Shown here: positions 45,129 through 54,611 of the stretch, piece by piece | How the letters are laid out: each line of letters opens with the position of its first letter | Position numbering within the stretch: the first letter of the stretch is position 1 | Assembly (NCBI RefSeq): GCF_900537075.1 | Contig: NZ_UNRA01000002.1 | Span: forward strand, 248,001-312,000 | DNA from: Tropicibacter sp. Alg240-R139 | GTDB taxonomy: Bacteria > Pseudomonadota > Alphaproteobacteria > Rhodobacterales > Rhodobacteraceae | Direction: 5' to 3' | DNA: 64,000 bases | Notes under the pieces: model-generated | The model's input: only the letters and a program-made list of their open reading frames with translations | The model's database searches: none | What the model was told of the DNA's origin: nothing | Made by a program: the position numbers and the translations under genes

Positions 45129-46163
45129 ATGATCAATTCGTTCAAAACCATAGCACTGGCTGCCAGCCTAACGGTCGCAGCTGCGGCAGCACAGGCTGGT
45201 GACTATCCGACACCAGTACCGCTCAAAGAAGGCGCGCAAGCCCCTATCAGCGCGATTAAGCCTCGCAATGAGACGTTTCGCATCGCCTACATGCCACCTG
45301 CGACCGAATTCAACTATTACATCGCGATTGGCGAAGGCATCAAAGCCGTTGGCAAAGAAGCTGGCGTAGATGTCTTTATGCTGGCCCCGCAAAGTGGTGC
45401 TGACATCAACGGTCAGATGGGAATGATTCAGGATGTTCTTACACAGGATGTCGACGCGATCATCTTTGGTACACACGATGAATTTGCTGCTGCCCCTCTG
45501 CTGAAAAAGGCGGTCGATCAGGGCATTGCAGTTTTGATGATCAACTCGGACATCCCAAACTTCCCAACTCCGATCCACGGCGTCGTTGGCTATTCGCAAC
45601 GCAACGGCACCCACGCGATCGCCGATTGGGCGATTGAAACTTATGGCGACAAACCGTTGAAGGTTGGCATCATCGAAGGTCAGCCTGGATATCACTCGAC
45701 CGAGCGCGTCGGTGGTTTCCTTGATGGCATCGAAGGCAATGAGAACTTCAATGTGGTTGTGTCGATTGACGGCAAGTGGAATGTCGAAGGCGGCAACACC
45801 GCTGGCATGGACATCCTACAGTCACACCCCGATCTGGATCTGGTCTTTGCGGCCAATGATTACATGATCATTGGCGCGTCTTTCGCAGCCAAAGCCTTGG
45901 GTCGTGGTGATCTGATCATGCTGGGCAACGATGGTGACACATCCGGTCTGGAAGAAATTGCCGCCGGCAACATCACCGCGACCGTGAATACATCGCCTTA
46001 CCTGATGGGCAAAGCCGCCATGAGCGCAACATTGGATGCCCTGAACGGGACTTACGTTGGCGGCTGGATCGAAACCCCCACCTCGATCGAAGATCAGGCA
46101 GGTGCGACGGCGGTTCTGCAAGAGCCTGAAAAGCTCTTCCCGCAGCCTTCGAAGAAATACTAA
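45129..46163 (+). CDS. Periplasmic sugar-binding protein, ribose type, system 2
   Basis: 344-residue binding protein with a Sec signal peptide (MINSFKTIALAASLTVAAAA, cleaved near AQAGDY). PBP type 1 features include MLAPQSGADINGQMGMIQD, VDAIIFGTHDEFAAAPLLKK (core AIIFGTHDEF) and LGNDGDTSGLEEI. GGAGG lies 6 bases upstream of the ATG. A strong hairpin follows the stop codon. It feeds the ABC ATPase and permease genes downstream; the ligand is unknown. Confidence 0.9.
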   Translation: MINSFKTIALAASLTVAAAAAQAGDYPTPVPLKEGAQAPISAIKPRNETFRIAYMPPATEFNYYIAIGEGIKAVGKEAGVDVFMLAPQSGADINGQMGMIQDVLTQDVDAIIFGTHDEFAAAPLLKKAVDQGIAVLMINSDIPNFPTPIHGVVGYSQRNGTHAIADWAIETYGDKPLKVGIIEGQPGYHSTERVGGFLDGIEGNENFNVVVSIDGKWNVEGGNTAGMDILQSHPDLDLVFAANDYMIIGASFAAKALGRGDLIMLGNDGDTSGLEEIAAGNITATVNTSPYLMGKAAMSATLDALNGTYVGGWIETPTSIEDQAGATAVLQEPEKLFPQPSKKY

Positions 46164-46174
46164 GTCACTCCCCG

Positions 46175-46209
46175 CTCTCCGGCGACCCGCTCCTAAGGGC
46201 GTCGGAGAG
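46175..46209 (+). other. RNA hairpin after the system 2 binding-protein gene
   Basis: CTCTCCG (46175-46181) pairs with CGGAGAG (46203-46209), with a further partly paired CG/CCC inner segment. It lies between the binding-protein gene and the ATPase gene. Such hairpins usually protect the 5' segment, giving more binding protein than transporter. Confidence 0.7.
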
Positions 46210-46251
46210 CACCCTTCTAAAATGCAAGTCACTTAGGATCGGTTTGGTTCC

Positions 46252-47778
46252 ATGGATCAGAATAGGACGCCTCTTTGGGAATTTGTCGACGTTAGCAAGG
46301 CCTATCCCGGCGTTCTGGCCAACGACAAAGTCTGCATCAAATTGCTGGATGGCTCGATCCACGGGTTGTTGGGTGAAAACGGGTGCGGAAAATCCACGCT
46401 CATCAAGACGCTCTCGGGTGTTCAGCAGCCAGACAGCGGTCAAATCCTTTATAAAGGTAAAGCAACACATATCGGCGATCCTCAGGATGCGCGCGACAAG
46501 GGCATTGCCACTGTATTTCAGGAATTTTCCATCGTTCCGACCCTGTCTGTCGGAGAAAACATCTTTCTCGGCAATATGCCAAGGAATCGCTTTGGGGTGA
46601 TTGACTGGAAGCAGGTAAATACCTCTGCGGCGTCTGTTCTTGCTGAGATGGAAGTCGATATTGACCCCGAAGCCATCACTGGAAATCTATCTGTCGGTGA
46701 ACAACAGCTGGTAGAAATCGCCAAGGCCGTTGCGATGAAGGCCCGGATGATCATCCTTGACGAGCCGACCGCCGCCTTGGGCGAGGACGAAATCGAGCGC
46801 CTGCATGCGCTTTTGCGCAAAATGCGCGGTCAGGGCACCGCTATTCTTTATGTCTCCCACCGCTTGGACGAGGTTGAGCGGATCGTCGATGAAGTGACGA
46901 TCCTGCGTTCCGGGCGGGTTGTGCGCGCCAGCGGTGAGACAGAAATCAATGTCAGCGAGATTGTCAGCGCCATGGTTGGCGAAGATATCGCCGAACACTA
47001 CCCCAAGGAACAAAATGCCAGCGCCGAAATCGTTCTGACCGCCAGCAATCTGTCGACCAAGAACGGTGTCGAAAACGTGAGCTTCGATCTGCACAAAGGC
47101 GAAGTTCTGGGACTGGGTGGCGTGTTGGGCAGTGGCCGAACCGAGATTGCGCGTGCGCTATTTGGGGTAGATACGCTGACCGGTGGCAACGTCACCCTCA
47201 ATGGCAAACTCTTGAAAGTCCGTCACGAGATTGACGCGATTGATGCGGGCCTCGCTCTGGTGCCAGAGAACCGAAAATTCGACGGCCTATTCTTTAATTT
47301 CCGTGCCAGTGGCAACATTACGGCTGCATCCTTGGGTGGATTGTCCAGGTTGGGCGTCCTGAATTTGAAGTCCGAAGAGGCGGGCACCCACAAGCTGATC
47401 GAAGAGCTTGAGATTTCGCCGCAGGCCGAACAGAAAACCGTAAACTTCTTGTCTGGTGGTAACCAGCAAAAAATTGTGATTGCCCGGTGGCTGTTTTCGG
47501 ACTCCAAGGTTCTGATTTTTGACGAGCCGACACAAGGTATTGATATCGGTGCGAAAATCGCCGTTTACAAACTAATCAATGCACTAACGCGTGCCGGTAA
47601 ATCCATCATTTTGATCAGCTCTGACCATGACGAATTACTGGCGATGAGCGACCGTATTGCCGTCGTGCAGCACGGCAGTATCAGCCGCACTGTTCCGGCT
47701 TCTGATCTTACCCATGACGACCTGGTGAGGGCCTCTGCGACGCAGATGGACTACACGGCGACGGAGGAACGCCAATGA
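46252..47778 (+). CDS. Sugar ABC transporter ATP-binding protein, RbsA-like, system 2
   Basis: 508-residue duplicated ABC ATPase. Domain one: Walker A GENGCGKSTLIK, signature LSVGEQQLVEIAKA, Walker B ILDEPTAALGEDE. Domain two: degenerate Walker A VLGSGRTEIAR, signature LSGGNQQKIVIARWL and IFDEPTQGIDIGAK. The permease gene overlaps its last 4 bases. It completes the importer with the genes at 45129 and 47775. Confidence 0.93.
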   Translation: MDQNRTPLWEFVDVSKAYPGVLANDKVCIKLLDGSIHGLLGENGCGKSTLIKTLSGVQQPDSGQILYKGKATHIGDPQDARDKGIATVFQEFSIVPTLSVGENIFLGNMPRNRFGVIDWKQVNTSAASVLAEMEVDIDPEAITGNLSVGEQQLVEIAKAVAMKARMIILDEPTAALGEDEIERLHALLRKMRGQGTAILYVSHRLDEVERIVDEVTILRSGRVVRASGETEINVSEIVSAMVGEDIAEHYPKEQNASAEIVLTASNLSTKNGVENVSFDLHKGEVLGLGGVLGSGRTEIARALFGVDTLTGGNVTLNGKLLKVRHEIDAIDAGLALVPENRKFDGLFFNFRASGNITAASLGGLSRLGVLNLKSEEAGTHKLIEELEISPQAEQKTVNFLSGGNQQKIVIARWLFSDSKVLIFDEPTQGIDIGAKIAVYKLINALTRAGKSIILISSDHDELLAMSDRIAVVQHGSISRTVPASDLTHDDLVRASATQMDYTATEERQ

Positions 47779-48794
47779 AACGTATATTTGATTCCCAACT
47801 GATCGGGCCGTTTGCCGCAATGATGATTGTTGCCCTTGTTGTGGCGCTGACCACTGAGCGGTTCCTGAACCCCGGTAACTTGTCGAACCTGTCGCTTCAG
47901 GTAAGCATTGTTGCCCTCATCGCCATCGGATCGACGATTGTAATATTTGCGGCAGGCATTGATCTCAGCTCGGGCTCTATGGTGGCCCTTCTGACGATGA
48001 TCCTGGCTCAGGTGCTAAAATTCATGGGCATTCCGCTAATGATGGCTGTGCCTCTGATATTGATTGTTGGCGGATTGCTCGGCTTCGTGCTTGGGGCCAT
48101 CACCGCCTACGGACGCATTCCGGCGTTCATTACGACACTGGCAGCGCTGATCGCGTTCCGGGGGTTGGCGCTGACCTTTAACAACGGCTCGCCGATCTTC
48201 TCGCTCGATCCGGCACTTGAGCCGCTGTTTTACGGCAAAGTCGCCGGTATCCCGATGCCGTTTTTCTACCTTGTCTTCTTCTATGGTCTCGCGGCTTTCA
48301 TAATGAATTTTACCAAGCTTGGCCGCGAGATTTATGCCGTGGGTGGCAACCCGGCAGCGGCAGTCCTGACCGGTATCAATGTACGCAAAGTGCAGACGAT
48401 GACCTTTGTGATCGCTGGCTTCATGACCGCCGTTGGAGCAGTGTTGATGTCCGCACGCCTGAATTCGGGTTCCCCGAATTATGGTCAAACCCTTGAACTT
48501 CAGGCCATCGCGGCCGCCGTTGTGGGCGGTGCCAGCCTTGCTGGCGGGCGCGGTAACATCCTCGCCACATTAATGGGCGCGATGACCATCGTGATTGTTC
48601 AAAACGGCCTCAACCTCAATGCAGCGCCGTCGTCGGTTCAAAACATCGTGCTTGGGGCCATCATCCTGCTGGCGGTTGGGATTGACATGTGGCGTACCGA
48701 GCTTTCCGCGACCATTGGGCGGCTGTTTGGTCACTCAGATCAACCGGCATCGCGGGCATCTTCCGCAAAACCCGCAACTTCAAAGGACAGCTAA
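47775..48794 (+). CDS. Sugar ABC transporter permease, RbsC-like, system 2
   Basis: 339-residue inner-membrane permease of about ten helices, with the RbsC-type elements IFAAGIDLSSGSMVALLT and AAAVVGGASLAGGRGN. A hydrophilic tail (DQPASRASSAKPATSKDS) follows the last helix. Its ATG overlaps the ATPase gene (ATGA) and GGAGG is present upstream. The SDR gene begins 2 bp after its stop. Confidence 0.92.
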   Translation: MKRIFDSQLIGPFAAMMIVALVVALTTERFLNPGNLSNLSLQVSIVALIAIGSTIVIFAAGIDLSSGSMVALLTMILAQVLKFMGIPLMMAVPLILIVGGLLGFVLGAITAYGRIPAFITTLAALIAFRGLALTFNNGSPIFSLDPALEPLFYGKVAGIPMPFFYLVFFYGLAAFIMNFTKLGREIYAVGGNPAAAVLTGINVRKVQTMTFVIAGFMTAVGAVLMSARLNSGSPNYGQTLELQAIAAAVVGGASLAGGRGNILATLMGAMTIVIVQNGLNLNAAPSSVQNIVLGAIILLAVGIDMWRTELSATIGRLFGHSDQPASRASSAKPATSKDS

Positions 48795-48796
48795 AA

Positions 48797-49585
48797 ATGG
48801 ACCTTGGATTGAAAGATAAACTGGTACTGGTCACCGGTTCGGGATCGGGCATCGGCAAGGCCACCGCCAAAACATACCTCGACGAAGGCGCGCGCGTGAT
48901 TGTGCATGCCCTGACCCAGGCCGAGGTGGACGCTGCGGTCGCGGATCTGTCGCAACACGGCAATGTCGTGGGGCAGGCCGGTGATCTGACCAATCTGGAT
49001 GACGCCAACGCGCTGTGTGCGTTTGCAGAGGCGCAGGGTGATGTCGATGTCTTGGTCAACAATGTTGGCATCTTCTCGGTCAAGGCGTTTGAAGATCTGA
49101 CCGATGAAGACTGGATGACTTACTTTAACATCAACGTCTTAAGTGCGGTACGTATCAGCCGGGTGATCCTGCCTGCGATGCTGGAACGCGGCACCGGATC
49201 GATTGTTAATCTGGCCAGCGAAGCAGGCGTCAAACCCTTACCCCAGATGGTGCATTACTCGGTCACAAAGACCGCGATGCTGGGCCTGACCCGTGGCATG
49301 GCTGAACTGACTAAGGGCACCGATGTCCGCGTGAATTCTGTGCTGCCCGGCCCAACCTGGACCGAAGGTGTCGAAGCTTACTTTGTCGGCTTGGCCAAGC
49401 AAAAGGGCCTGCCGATGGACGAGATCATCGACAACTACTTTAAATCTGATGAGCCAACGTCATTGATCCAACGATTTGTCCATGCCGAAGAGGTGGCCCG
49501 CACCATCGTCACGGTGTCGGCCAATGCGGCTGCCAATGGCGCTGCGCACCGGGTCGAAGGCGGAATCATCCGCAGCATTCTCTAA
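48797..49585 (+). CDS. Short-chain dehydrogenase/reductase
   Basis: 262-residue classical SDR that oxidises or reduces a sugar or hydroxy-acid with NAD(P). The glycine motif is TGSGSGIGKA, the NNVG motif is present (VNNVGIF), Ser is in NLASEAG and the Tyr/Lys pair in YSVTK. The ATG at 48797 lies 2 bp after the permease stop; earlier in-frame starts would overlap that gene. Given its neighbours, a sugar (acid) dehydrogenase is likely, but the substrate is not determined. Confidence 0.88.
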   Translation: MDLGLKDKLVLVTGSGSGIGKATAKTYLDEGARVIVHALTQAEVDAAVADLSQHGNVVGQAGDLTNLDDANALCAFAEAQGDVDVLVNNVGIFSVKAFEDLTDEDWMTYFNINVLSAVRISRVILPAMLERGTGSIVNLASEAGVKPLPQMVHYSVTKTAMLGLTRGMAELTKGTDVRVNSVLPGPTWTEGVEAYFVGLAKQKGLPMDEIIDNYFKSDEPTSLIQRFVHAEEVARTIVTVSANAAANGAAHRVEGGIIRSIL

Positions 49586-49612
49586 TCAATGAAAACTTAA
49601 GGAGCGAACAAA

Positions 49613-50107
49613 ATGAGCGCACTGACATTCTCTCACATCGGGATCACAGTCCCGGATCTGGACAAAGCTGTCGAGTTTTATTCCAAAGCATTTGGCCTTT
49701 ACGTGATCATGGGACCTACTGAGGTGCAGCACGATGACAGCGCCATCGGACAGATGTGCGATGACGTCTTCGGTGAAGGCTGGGGCAAGTTCCGCATTGC
49801 ACATATGTCGATGGGTGACGGTGTTGGCATCGAATTGTTCGAATTCCCCAATACCATCGAAGAAGAGCGTCCCTTTGAGTACTGGCGTCGTGGTCTGTTC
49901 CATTTCTGTGTGCAGGACGACAATGTTGAAGAGCGTGTAAGGATTATTGAGTCACTTGGTGGCAAACAACGCATGAGCCAGGTGCGCGAATATTATCCGG
50001 GCGAGAAGCCCTATCGCATGGTCTATATGGAAGACCCGTTTGGCAACATCTTCGAACTTTACAGTCACTCTTACGAACTGACCTATTCGGCTGGCGCCTA
50101 TGTCTGA
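49613..50107 (+). CDS. VOC (glyoxalase/bleomycin-resistance) family protein
   Basis: 164-residue paired betaalphabetabetabeta protein. Candidate metal ligands follow the glyoxalase I H-E-H-E order: H8 in FSHIGITV, Glu in GIELFEF, His in GLFHFCVQ and Glu in GNIFELYS. It could be a glyoxalase I-type enzyme acting on methylglyoxal adducts, or an epimerase or isomerase of sugar-acid metabolism. AAGGAG precedes the ATG, and the dehydrogenase gene overlaps its end by 8 bp. Confidence 0.85.
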   Translation: MSALTFSHIGITVPDLDKAVEFYSKAFGLYVIMGPTEVQHDDSAIGQMCDDVFGEGWGKFRIAHMSMGDGVGIELFEFPNTIEEERPFEYWRRGLFHFCVQDDNVEERVRIIESLGGKQRMSQVREYYPGEKPYRMVYMEDPFGNIFELYSHSYELTYSAGAYV

Positions 50108-51131
50108 TCCCGGCGCCCCCCTCTTTAGGTCTGACCGCCCCAAAGTCGTGATCACTGATTATGACTATGGGGATGTCGACGTCGAGCGCGCCATTCTCGA
50201 GAACGTTGGTGCCGAAGTCATCGCATTGCAGGCCAAGTCTGAGGCCGATCTTTTTGAGGTTGCGCAGGATTGCGCGGCTATGATGAACCAGTATGCGCGG
50301 ATTGGATCAGAGACCATTTCGCGTATGCAAAAATGCGAAGTGATCGCGCGCTATGGTGTTGGCGTTGATATCGTCGACGTCAAGGCCGCGACGGACCGAA
50401 ACATTCTGGTCACCAACGTGCAAAACTATTGCACCGAAGAGGTCGCGGATCACGCGATTTCATTGTGGCTAACCCTTGCCCGCAAGCTGCCCGACTATGA
50501 CCGGGCGACGCACAAGGGCATCTGGCAATGGCAAAGCGGCAAGCCGATCTATCGCTTGCGAGGCAGAACCATGGGCGTTGTGTCATTTGGCAAAATCGGC
50601 CAGGCCATTGCCGCACGCGCGTGTGCTTTTGGGGTGAATGTGATCGCCTATGATCCGTTTTTGCCCGAAGCAATTGCGCGCGAAAATGGGGCAGAGCTGG
50701 TCTCTAAGGCCGACCTTTTGGCCCGTTCAGATTACATCCTGATGCAGGCTCCGATGACGCCTGACACAAAGTACTTTCTGTCGGATGCTGAATTTGCCGC
50801 GATGAAACCCGGTGCGATTCTTGTCAACACGGGCCGTGGCCCGACGGTGGACAACAAGGCGCTTTATCGTGCTTTGACCGAAGGCCATCTGGCCGCTGCT
50901 GGTCTTGATGACCCCGAGGAAGAGCCTGCGAAACGCGCCAGCTGGGATCCGGGTGACAACCCGATCTTTGCGCTTCCGAGCGTCGTGGTGACACCGCATG
51001 CAGCGTATTACTCGGAAGAGTCGATCACAGCCGCGCGCACAATTGCCGCCACCCAAGTGGCCAAGGTGCTGACCAAACAAACACCCGATTACACAGTCAA
51101 TGCAGAGGCATTGGCCGCAACACCCGCATAA
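50100..51131 (+). CDS. D-2-hydroxyacid dehydrogenase (C-terminal-binding-protein-like)
   Basis: 343-residue NAD-dependent dehydrogenase that interconverts 2-hydroxy and 2-keto acids. The Rossmann motif is VVSFGKIGQAIAAR; catalytic Arg lies in NTGRGPTVD, Glu in DDPEEEPA and His in TPHAAYYSEES. Its start overlaps the VOC gene by 8 bp. In this operon it could act on a hydroxyacid such as D-lactate, a 2-keto-sugar acid or tartronate; the substrate is an inference. Confidence 0.88.
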   Translation: MSDPGAPLFRSDRPKVVITDYDYGDVDVERAILENVGAEVIALQAKSEADLFEVAQDCAAMMNQYARIGSETISRMQKCEVIARYGVGVDIVDVKAATDRNILVTNVQNYCTEEVADHAISLWLTLARKLPDYDRATHKGIWQWQSGKPIYRLRGRTMGVVSFGKIGQAIAARACAFGVNVIAYDPFLPEAIARENGAELVSKADLLARSDYILMQAPMTPDTKYFLSDAEFAAMKPGAILVNTGRGPTVDNKALYRALTEGHLAAAGLDDPEEEPAKRASWDPGDNPIFALPSVVVTPHAAYYSEESITAARTIAATQVAKVLTKQTPDYTVNAEALAATPA

Positions 51132-51143
51132 CAGGAGATTAAC

Positions 51144-51833
51144 ATGCCCGATGTGAGCACAGACCTCAGGGTCTTCAATGATTTTGACCGCAATCCGGAA
51201 CTGCTGAAAAAATTCGACAAGGTGCTGGAGGCGTATTCCGCAGCCGCCATCTTTGCTGATGTGCAGTACCGTACCGGCGTGATGGACAGTGCCATCAAGC
51301 CTGCCTTTCGTGCCAAAGTGACCGGTCAGGCCGTGACGGTTCAACTGTCAAAGGGCGATCTGGTCGACCCTTTGAGGGCGCTTGAAATGGCTCAGCCGGG
51401 TGATGTGATCGTTGTTGATGCAGGTGGCGATTTGCAAACGTCGGTCTGCGGCGGTCTTATGGGCGGATTGGCCCAGAACCGTGGAATCCGCGGCATGATT
51501 GTGGATGGTACCGGTCGCGACACGGACGAACTGGAAGATATCAACTGGCCGATCTGGACAAAAGCAATCACGCCACGCGGCACGCATACGATGTTCTCCC
51601 AACGCAAGGAAGAGCTATCGATTAACGTCCCAATCGCCTGCGGCGGTGTCGTCGTGAACCCCGGTGACTTTATCGTGGCCGATCTGATGGGGGTCGTTGT
51701 GATCCCGCAAGAGATCGCCGAGGAAACTGTGCGTCTTGCACAGGAACAGGCTGACCGCGAAGAAGAAACCCGCAAGTGGGTTGCCAAAGGTAAAACTGTT
51801 GAGGATCTGCTGAATGAATTCGGTCGCATCTGA
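51144..51833 (+). CDS. RraA-family aldolase/decarboxylase-like protein
   Basis: 229-residue protein of the RraA/HMG-aldolase family, which includes 4-hydroxy-4-methyl-2-oxoglutarate aldolase and oxaloacetate decarboxylase. Family blocks are DVIVVDAGGDLQTSVCGGLM (core GGDLQTSVCGGLM), then GIRGMIVDGTGRDTDEL with the conserved Arg-Asp. It probably performs a retro-aldol or decarboxylation step on a keto acid, not the RNase E regulation that gave RraA its name. The DgoK-like gene overlaps its end by 20 bp. Confidence 0.85.
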   Translation: MPDVSTDLRVFNDFDRNPELLKKFDKVLEAYSAAAIFADVQYRTGVMDSAIKPAFRAKVTGQAVTVQLSKGDLVDPLRALEMAQPGDVIVVDAGGDLQTSVCGGLMGGLAQNRGIRGMIVDGTGRDTDELEDINWPIWTKAITPRGTHTMFSQRKEELSINVPIACGGVVVNPGDFIVADLMGVVVIPQEIAEETVRLAQEQADREEETRKWVAKGKTVEDLLNEFGRI

Positions 51834-52731
51834 TGCAGCACTGATCGGTCTGGATTGGGGCACGTCCTCACTCCGGGCCTTTCTTATCAATTCAGACGGA
51901 GACATTCTGGACGAGGTTTCCACCTCTCAGGGCATCATGAACGTGAAGGGTCGTGACTTTGACGCGGCCTTTCATGATCTGATCGGGGCCTGGGTTGACG
52001 AAACACCGTTGCCAGTCATCGCATCGGGCATGATCACCAGCCGTAATGGTTGGGTTGAGACGCCTTATGTTCAGGTTCCTGCTGGAAAAAACGACCTGGC
52101 CAAAGTGCTGGTGCCGTTCAAATCGTCAAAAGGTATCTCCATACAGTTTGTGACGGGTATGACCGCCGAACACGATGGTGCACCGGATGTCATGCGCGGA
52201 GAGGAAACCCAGATCATAGGGGCCGCTGCAATGGGGCTGGGTGACGGCATTTATGTCCTTCCCGGAACGCACAGCAAATGGCTTGTGGTCAAAGACGGCG
52301 GCATTGAAGACTACAAAACCTACATGACTGGTGAACTGTTTGCTGCACTCAAAGGCCATACAATCCTTGGAACTTTGATGAAGGACGGTGAATTCAGCGA
52401 AGAAGGCTTCAGGATTGGCGTCAACGAAGGCCTGAGCGCCGCTGGTGACTTGCTGAATACGTTGTTCCACGTCCGAACCATGCCCTTGTTTGAGAAAATC
52501 TCCGCTGAAATGGCGGCTGACTATCTCTCGGGCATGCTGATTGGCGCTGAAATTTCCTCTGGCTCAAGTGATATTGAGGCAGGGCAAGTGACAATTGTCG
52601 GACGCGGCGACCTTGCGGACCGCTACGAGATCGCCTTGTCAGTGGCTGGGCATTCCAGTCGCAGAGCCCCCTCGAACATTTGTGCCCGGGGACATTTTGA
52701 AATCGCAAAATCGGCGGGATTACTATCATGA
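51814..52731 (+). CDS. dgoK: 2-dehydro-3-deoxygalactonokinase
   Basis: 305-residue kinase that phosphorylates 2-dehydro-3-deoxy-galactonate at C6 in the DeLey-Doudoroff pathway. DgoK features are the start LIGLDWGTSSLRAFLI, then ASGMITSRNGWVETPYV, LPGTHSKW and a C-terminal nucleotide-binding segment (TIVGRGDLADRYEIAL). It overlaps both neighbours (20 bp upstream, 4 bp downstream) and pairs with the DgoA aldolase gene. No galactonate dehydratase gene is present in the window. Confidence 0.92.
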   Translation: MNSVASDAALIGLDWGTSSLRAFLINSDGDILDEVSTSQGIMNVKGRDFDAAFHDLIGAWVDETPLPVIASGMITSRNGWVETPYVQVPAGKNDLAKVLVPFKSSKGISIQFVTGMTAEHDGAPDVMRGEETQIIGAAAMGLGDGIYVLPGTHSKWLVVKDGGIEDYKTYMTGELFAALKGHTILGTLMKDGEFSEEGFRIGVNEGLSAAGDLLNTLFHVRTMPLFEKISAEMAADYLSGMLIGAEISSGSSDIEAGQVTIVGRGDLADRYEIALSVAGHSSRRAPSNICARGHFEIAKSAGLLS

Positions 52732-53360
52732 CCCTTTGGGAAAACGCACTATCTGACAATTCAATGATCGCAATTCTGCGCGGCCTCGAGCCAGTTAGGG
52801 CGATTGAGGTTGCAGACATTCTGGTCGATGCCGGATTTCGGATCATAGAAGTTCCGCTAAATTCACCAGATCCGTTGACGTCTATCGAAGCTATCGTAAG
52901 GAAACACGGAAACAGTGTTATCGTCGGAGCAGGCACTGTTCTGACAGAACAACAGGCGACGGACGTCATTGGCGTGGGCGGGCAAATCATTGTGTCTCCC
53001 AACATGAATCCAGCCGTTGGCAAACGAACGGTCGAGCTGGGCGGCAAGTGGTGCCCCGGTGTAATGACACCTTCCGAGGCCTTCGCAGCATTGGAACTGG
53101 GGGCATCTGTCCTCAAATTCTTCCCGGCCGAGCTTGTTCCGCCCAAGGCGATTTCAGCGATGCGCGCGGTTTTGCCAAAGGATGCAGTTGTGGCTGCAGT
53201 TGGCGGTATTACACCGGAAACTATGGTTGATTTTTATAAAGCGGGATCAAATGGGTTTGGCTTGGGATCGGCACTGTTCAAACCGTCCTACGATAATCAC
53301 GCCCTGAAACAACGCGCGAGAGCCTTTGTGACGGCATACAGAGAGCTGGACGCAGCGTGA
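52728..53360 (+). CDS. dgoA: 2-dehydro-3-deoxy-6-phosphogalactonate aldolase
   Basis: 210-residue class I KDPG/KDPGal aldolase producing pyruvate and glyceraldehyde 3-phosphate. The catalytic Glu is in IIEVPLNSP, the Schiff-base Lys in SVLKFFPAE, and GAGTVLT and GVMTPSEA are family blocks. AILRG near the N-terminus is standard. Pairing with dgoK supports the galactonate-type branch over the gluconate-type Entner-Doudoroff aldolase. The mgsA gene overlaps its stop by 4 bases. Confidence 0.92.
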   Translation: MTLWENALSDNSMIAILRGLEPVRAIEVADILVDAGFRIIEVPLNSPDPLTSIEAIVRKHGNSVIVGAGTVLTEQQATDVIGVGGQIIVSPNMNPAVGKRTVELGGKWCPGVMTPSEAFAALELGASVLKFFPAELVPPKAISAMRAVLPKDAVVAAVGGITPETMVDFYKAGSNGFGLGSALFKPSYDNHALKQRARAFVTAYRELDAA

Positions 53361-53782
53361 CGGGGCGACGCAGTAGTCCTGACAGGTCGCCAGGCAGGCT
53401 CTGTCGGCTGGCGCTCGTCGCGCATGACGCCCAAAAGGAACGGTTGGTCGCATGGGTCGGAGAAAACCTTGATGTTTTCCAAGATGCTGAAATTGTTTCG
53501 ACAGGAACAACAGGTGGGATGTTACTGCAAACTTATCCAGAGCTGAAGGTTACTGCGCTAAAAAGTGGCCCCCTTGGAGGCGATCAGCAAATCGGTGCAT
53601 TGATTTGCGAGGAAAAATTGGATGCACTTGTTTTCTTTACAGACCCGCTCTCGCCGATGCCTCATGATGTTGATGTCAAAGCGTTGACCCGACTGGCGAC
53701 GGTCTATGACCTGCCAAGTGCATGCAGCCGTTCAACGGCCAACCTCATCGCACAGGGAATGCGGCATGGTTTTTTGGACTGA
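53357..53782 (+). CDS. mgsA: Methylglyoxal synthase
   Basis: 141-residue enzyme that turns dihydroxyacetone phosphate into methylglyoxal and phosphate. Family residues are present: [15 protein letters not shown] with the His-Asp pair, [21 protein letters not shown] with the catalytic Asp, and [16 protein letters not shown]. The start is GTG, overlapping the dgoA stop, so the product is coupled to the aldolase. Methylglyoxal synthase in a galactonate-type operon is unusual. Confidence 0.92.
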   Translation: MTGRRSSPDRSPGRLCRLALVAHDAQKERLVAWVGENLDVFQDAEIVSTGTTGGMLLQTYPELKVTALKSGPLGGDQQIGALICEEKLDALVFFTDPLSPMPHDVDVKALTRLATVYDLPSACSRSTANLIAQGMRHGFLD

Positions 53783-53811
53783 GGGGGCGCATCAGATTTC
53801 AATGTGATGTA

Positions 53812-54510
53812 TCACAAGCTGTCTTTTTTCATGATTTCGTCAAGCGCATTGCTGCCGCGATCAATTTGTTCGCTGAGGACCTGCTTCGCTTCCGTGTGAC
53901 GGCCTGATTTTAGCGATTTGGCAATTTCAAGATGCTCAGAATAGGATTTGTCGGTACGCAGTGGCGCCCGCGACAGGTAAGTCCGTAAGGTCGAGACCTT
54001 ATGGCTGACGCTTTTGTAGCCTTCCTTCAGAAACTGATTTCCAGAAAACTCAAAGAATGCATCGTGAAAATCCCGGTCAAGCTTAAGATAGCTGTCAAAA
54101 CTCCCTGACAGACGTGCCTCAGCCATGCTTGCGCAGATGTCATTCAGGCACTTGCACAATCCCTCAGCATCGTTTTCGAGGGCCAGATCAACCGCTGCAG
54201 ATTCCAGCGTAAACCGATAGGTGCAAAGTTGATGTAGCTGGTCAGCGGTCAGCGTAAACACCCGAACACCCTTTTGAGAATCGCTTTGTATTAGGCCTTC
54301 GCGTTTTAGAGAAGAAAGGGCCTCACGCACGGGTGTTTTGCTGATTCCGAGAAATCTGGACAAAGAAATTTCTGTAAGAGCCTCTCCCAGCCGAAAATCG
54401 CCACGGATGATTGCCTCGCGAATATGGTTTGCGGCTATGTCGGTAAGCGTTTGTGGGCGCTCAATTTTCAGAACCGTTACTTGTGTCACATGTGTCTCCC
54501 TGCGCGCCAT
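53812..54510 (-). CDS. GntR/FCD-family transcriptional regulator 2
   Basis: 232-residue regulator with an N-terminal winged helix (IREAIIRGDFRLGEALTEIS, LGISKTPVREALSSLKREG) and an FCD domain whose likely metal ligands lie in DRDFHDAFFE and SYSEHLEIA. It resembles GntR regulator 1 (SKSPVREAL versus SKTPVREAL) and is divergent from the TRAP transporter operon. An operator-like site (54553-54566) of the same type lies between them, suggesting shared or cross-recognised operators. Confidence 0.9.
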   Translation of the reverse strand: MARRETHVTQVTVLKIERPQTLTDIAANHIREAIIRGDFRLGEALTEISLSRFLGISKTPVREALSSLKREGLIQSDSQKGVRVFTLTADQLHQLCTYRFTLESAAVDLALENDAEGLCKCLNDICASMAEARLSGSFDSYLKLDRDFHDAFFEFSGNQFLKEGYKSVSHKVSTLRTYLSRAPLRTDKSYSEHLEIAKSLKSGRHTEAKQVLSEQIDRGSNALDEIMKKDSL

Positions 54511-54552
54511 GAAACCAGCCTAACTCAAAATTGTTTACTTTGCTACAGAATA

Positions 54553-54566
54553 TCTGATATACCAGA
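54553..54566. promoter_or_regulatory. GntR operator-like site 4 (TCTGATATACCAGA)
   Basis: The core CTG-ATATAC-CAG, extended to ATATCTG and CAGATAT arms, lies between gntR 2 and the TRAP binding-protein gene, 43-59 bp from the two starts. It matches sites 1-3 near gntR 1. Confidence 0.78.
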
Positions 54567-54611
54567 TATGAGATCGTAAAATGAAATGTCATTTTGAACT
54601 CTGGAGGAAAC

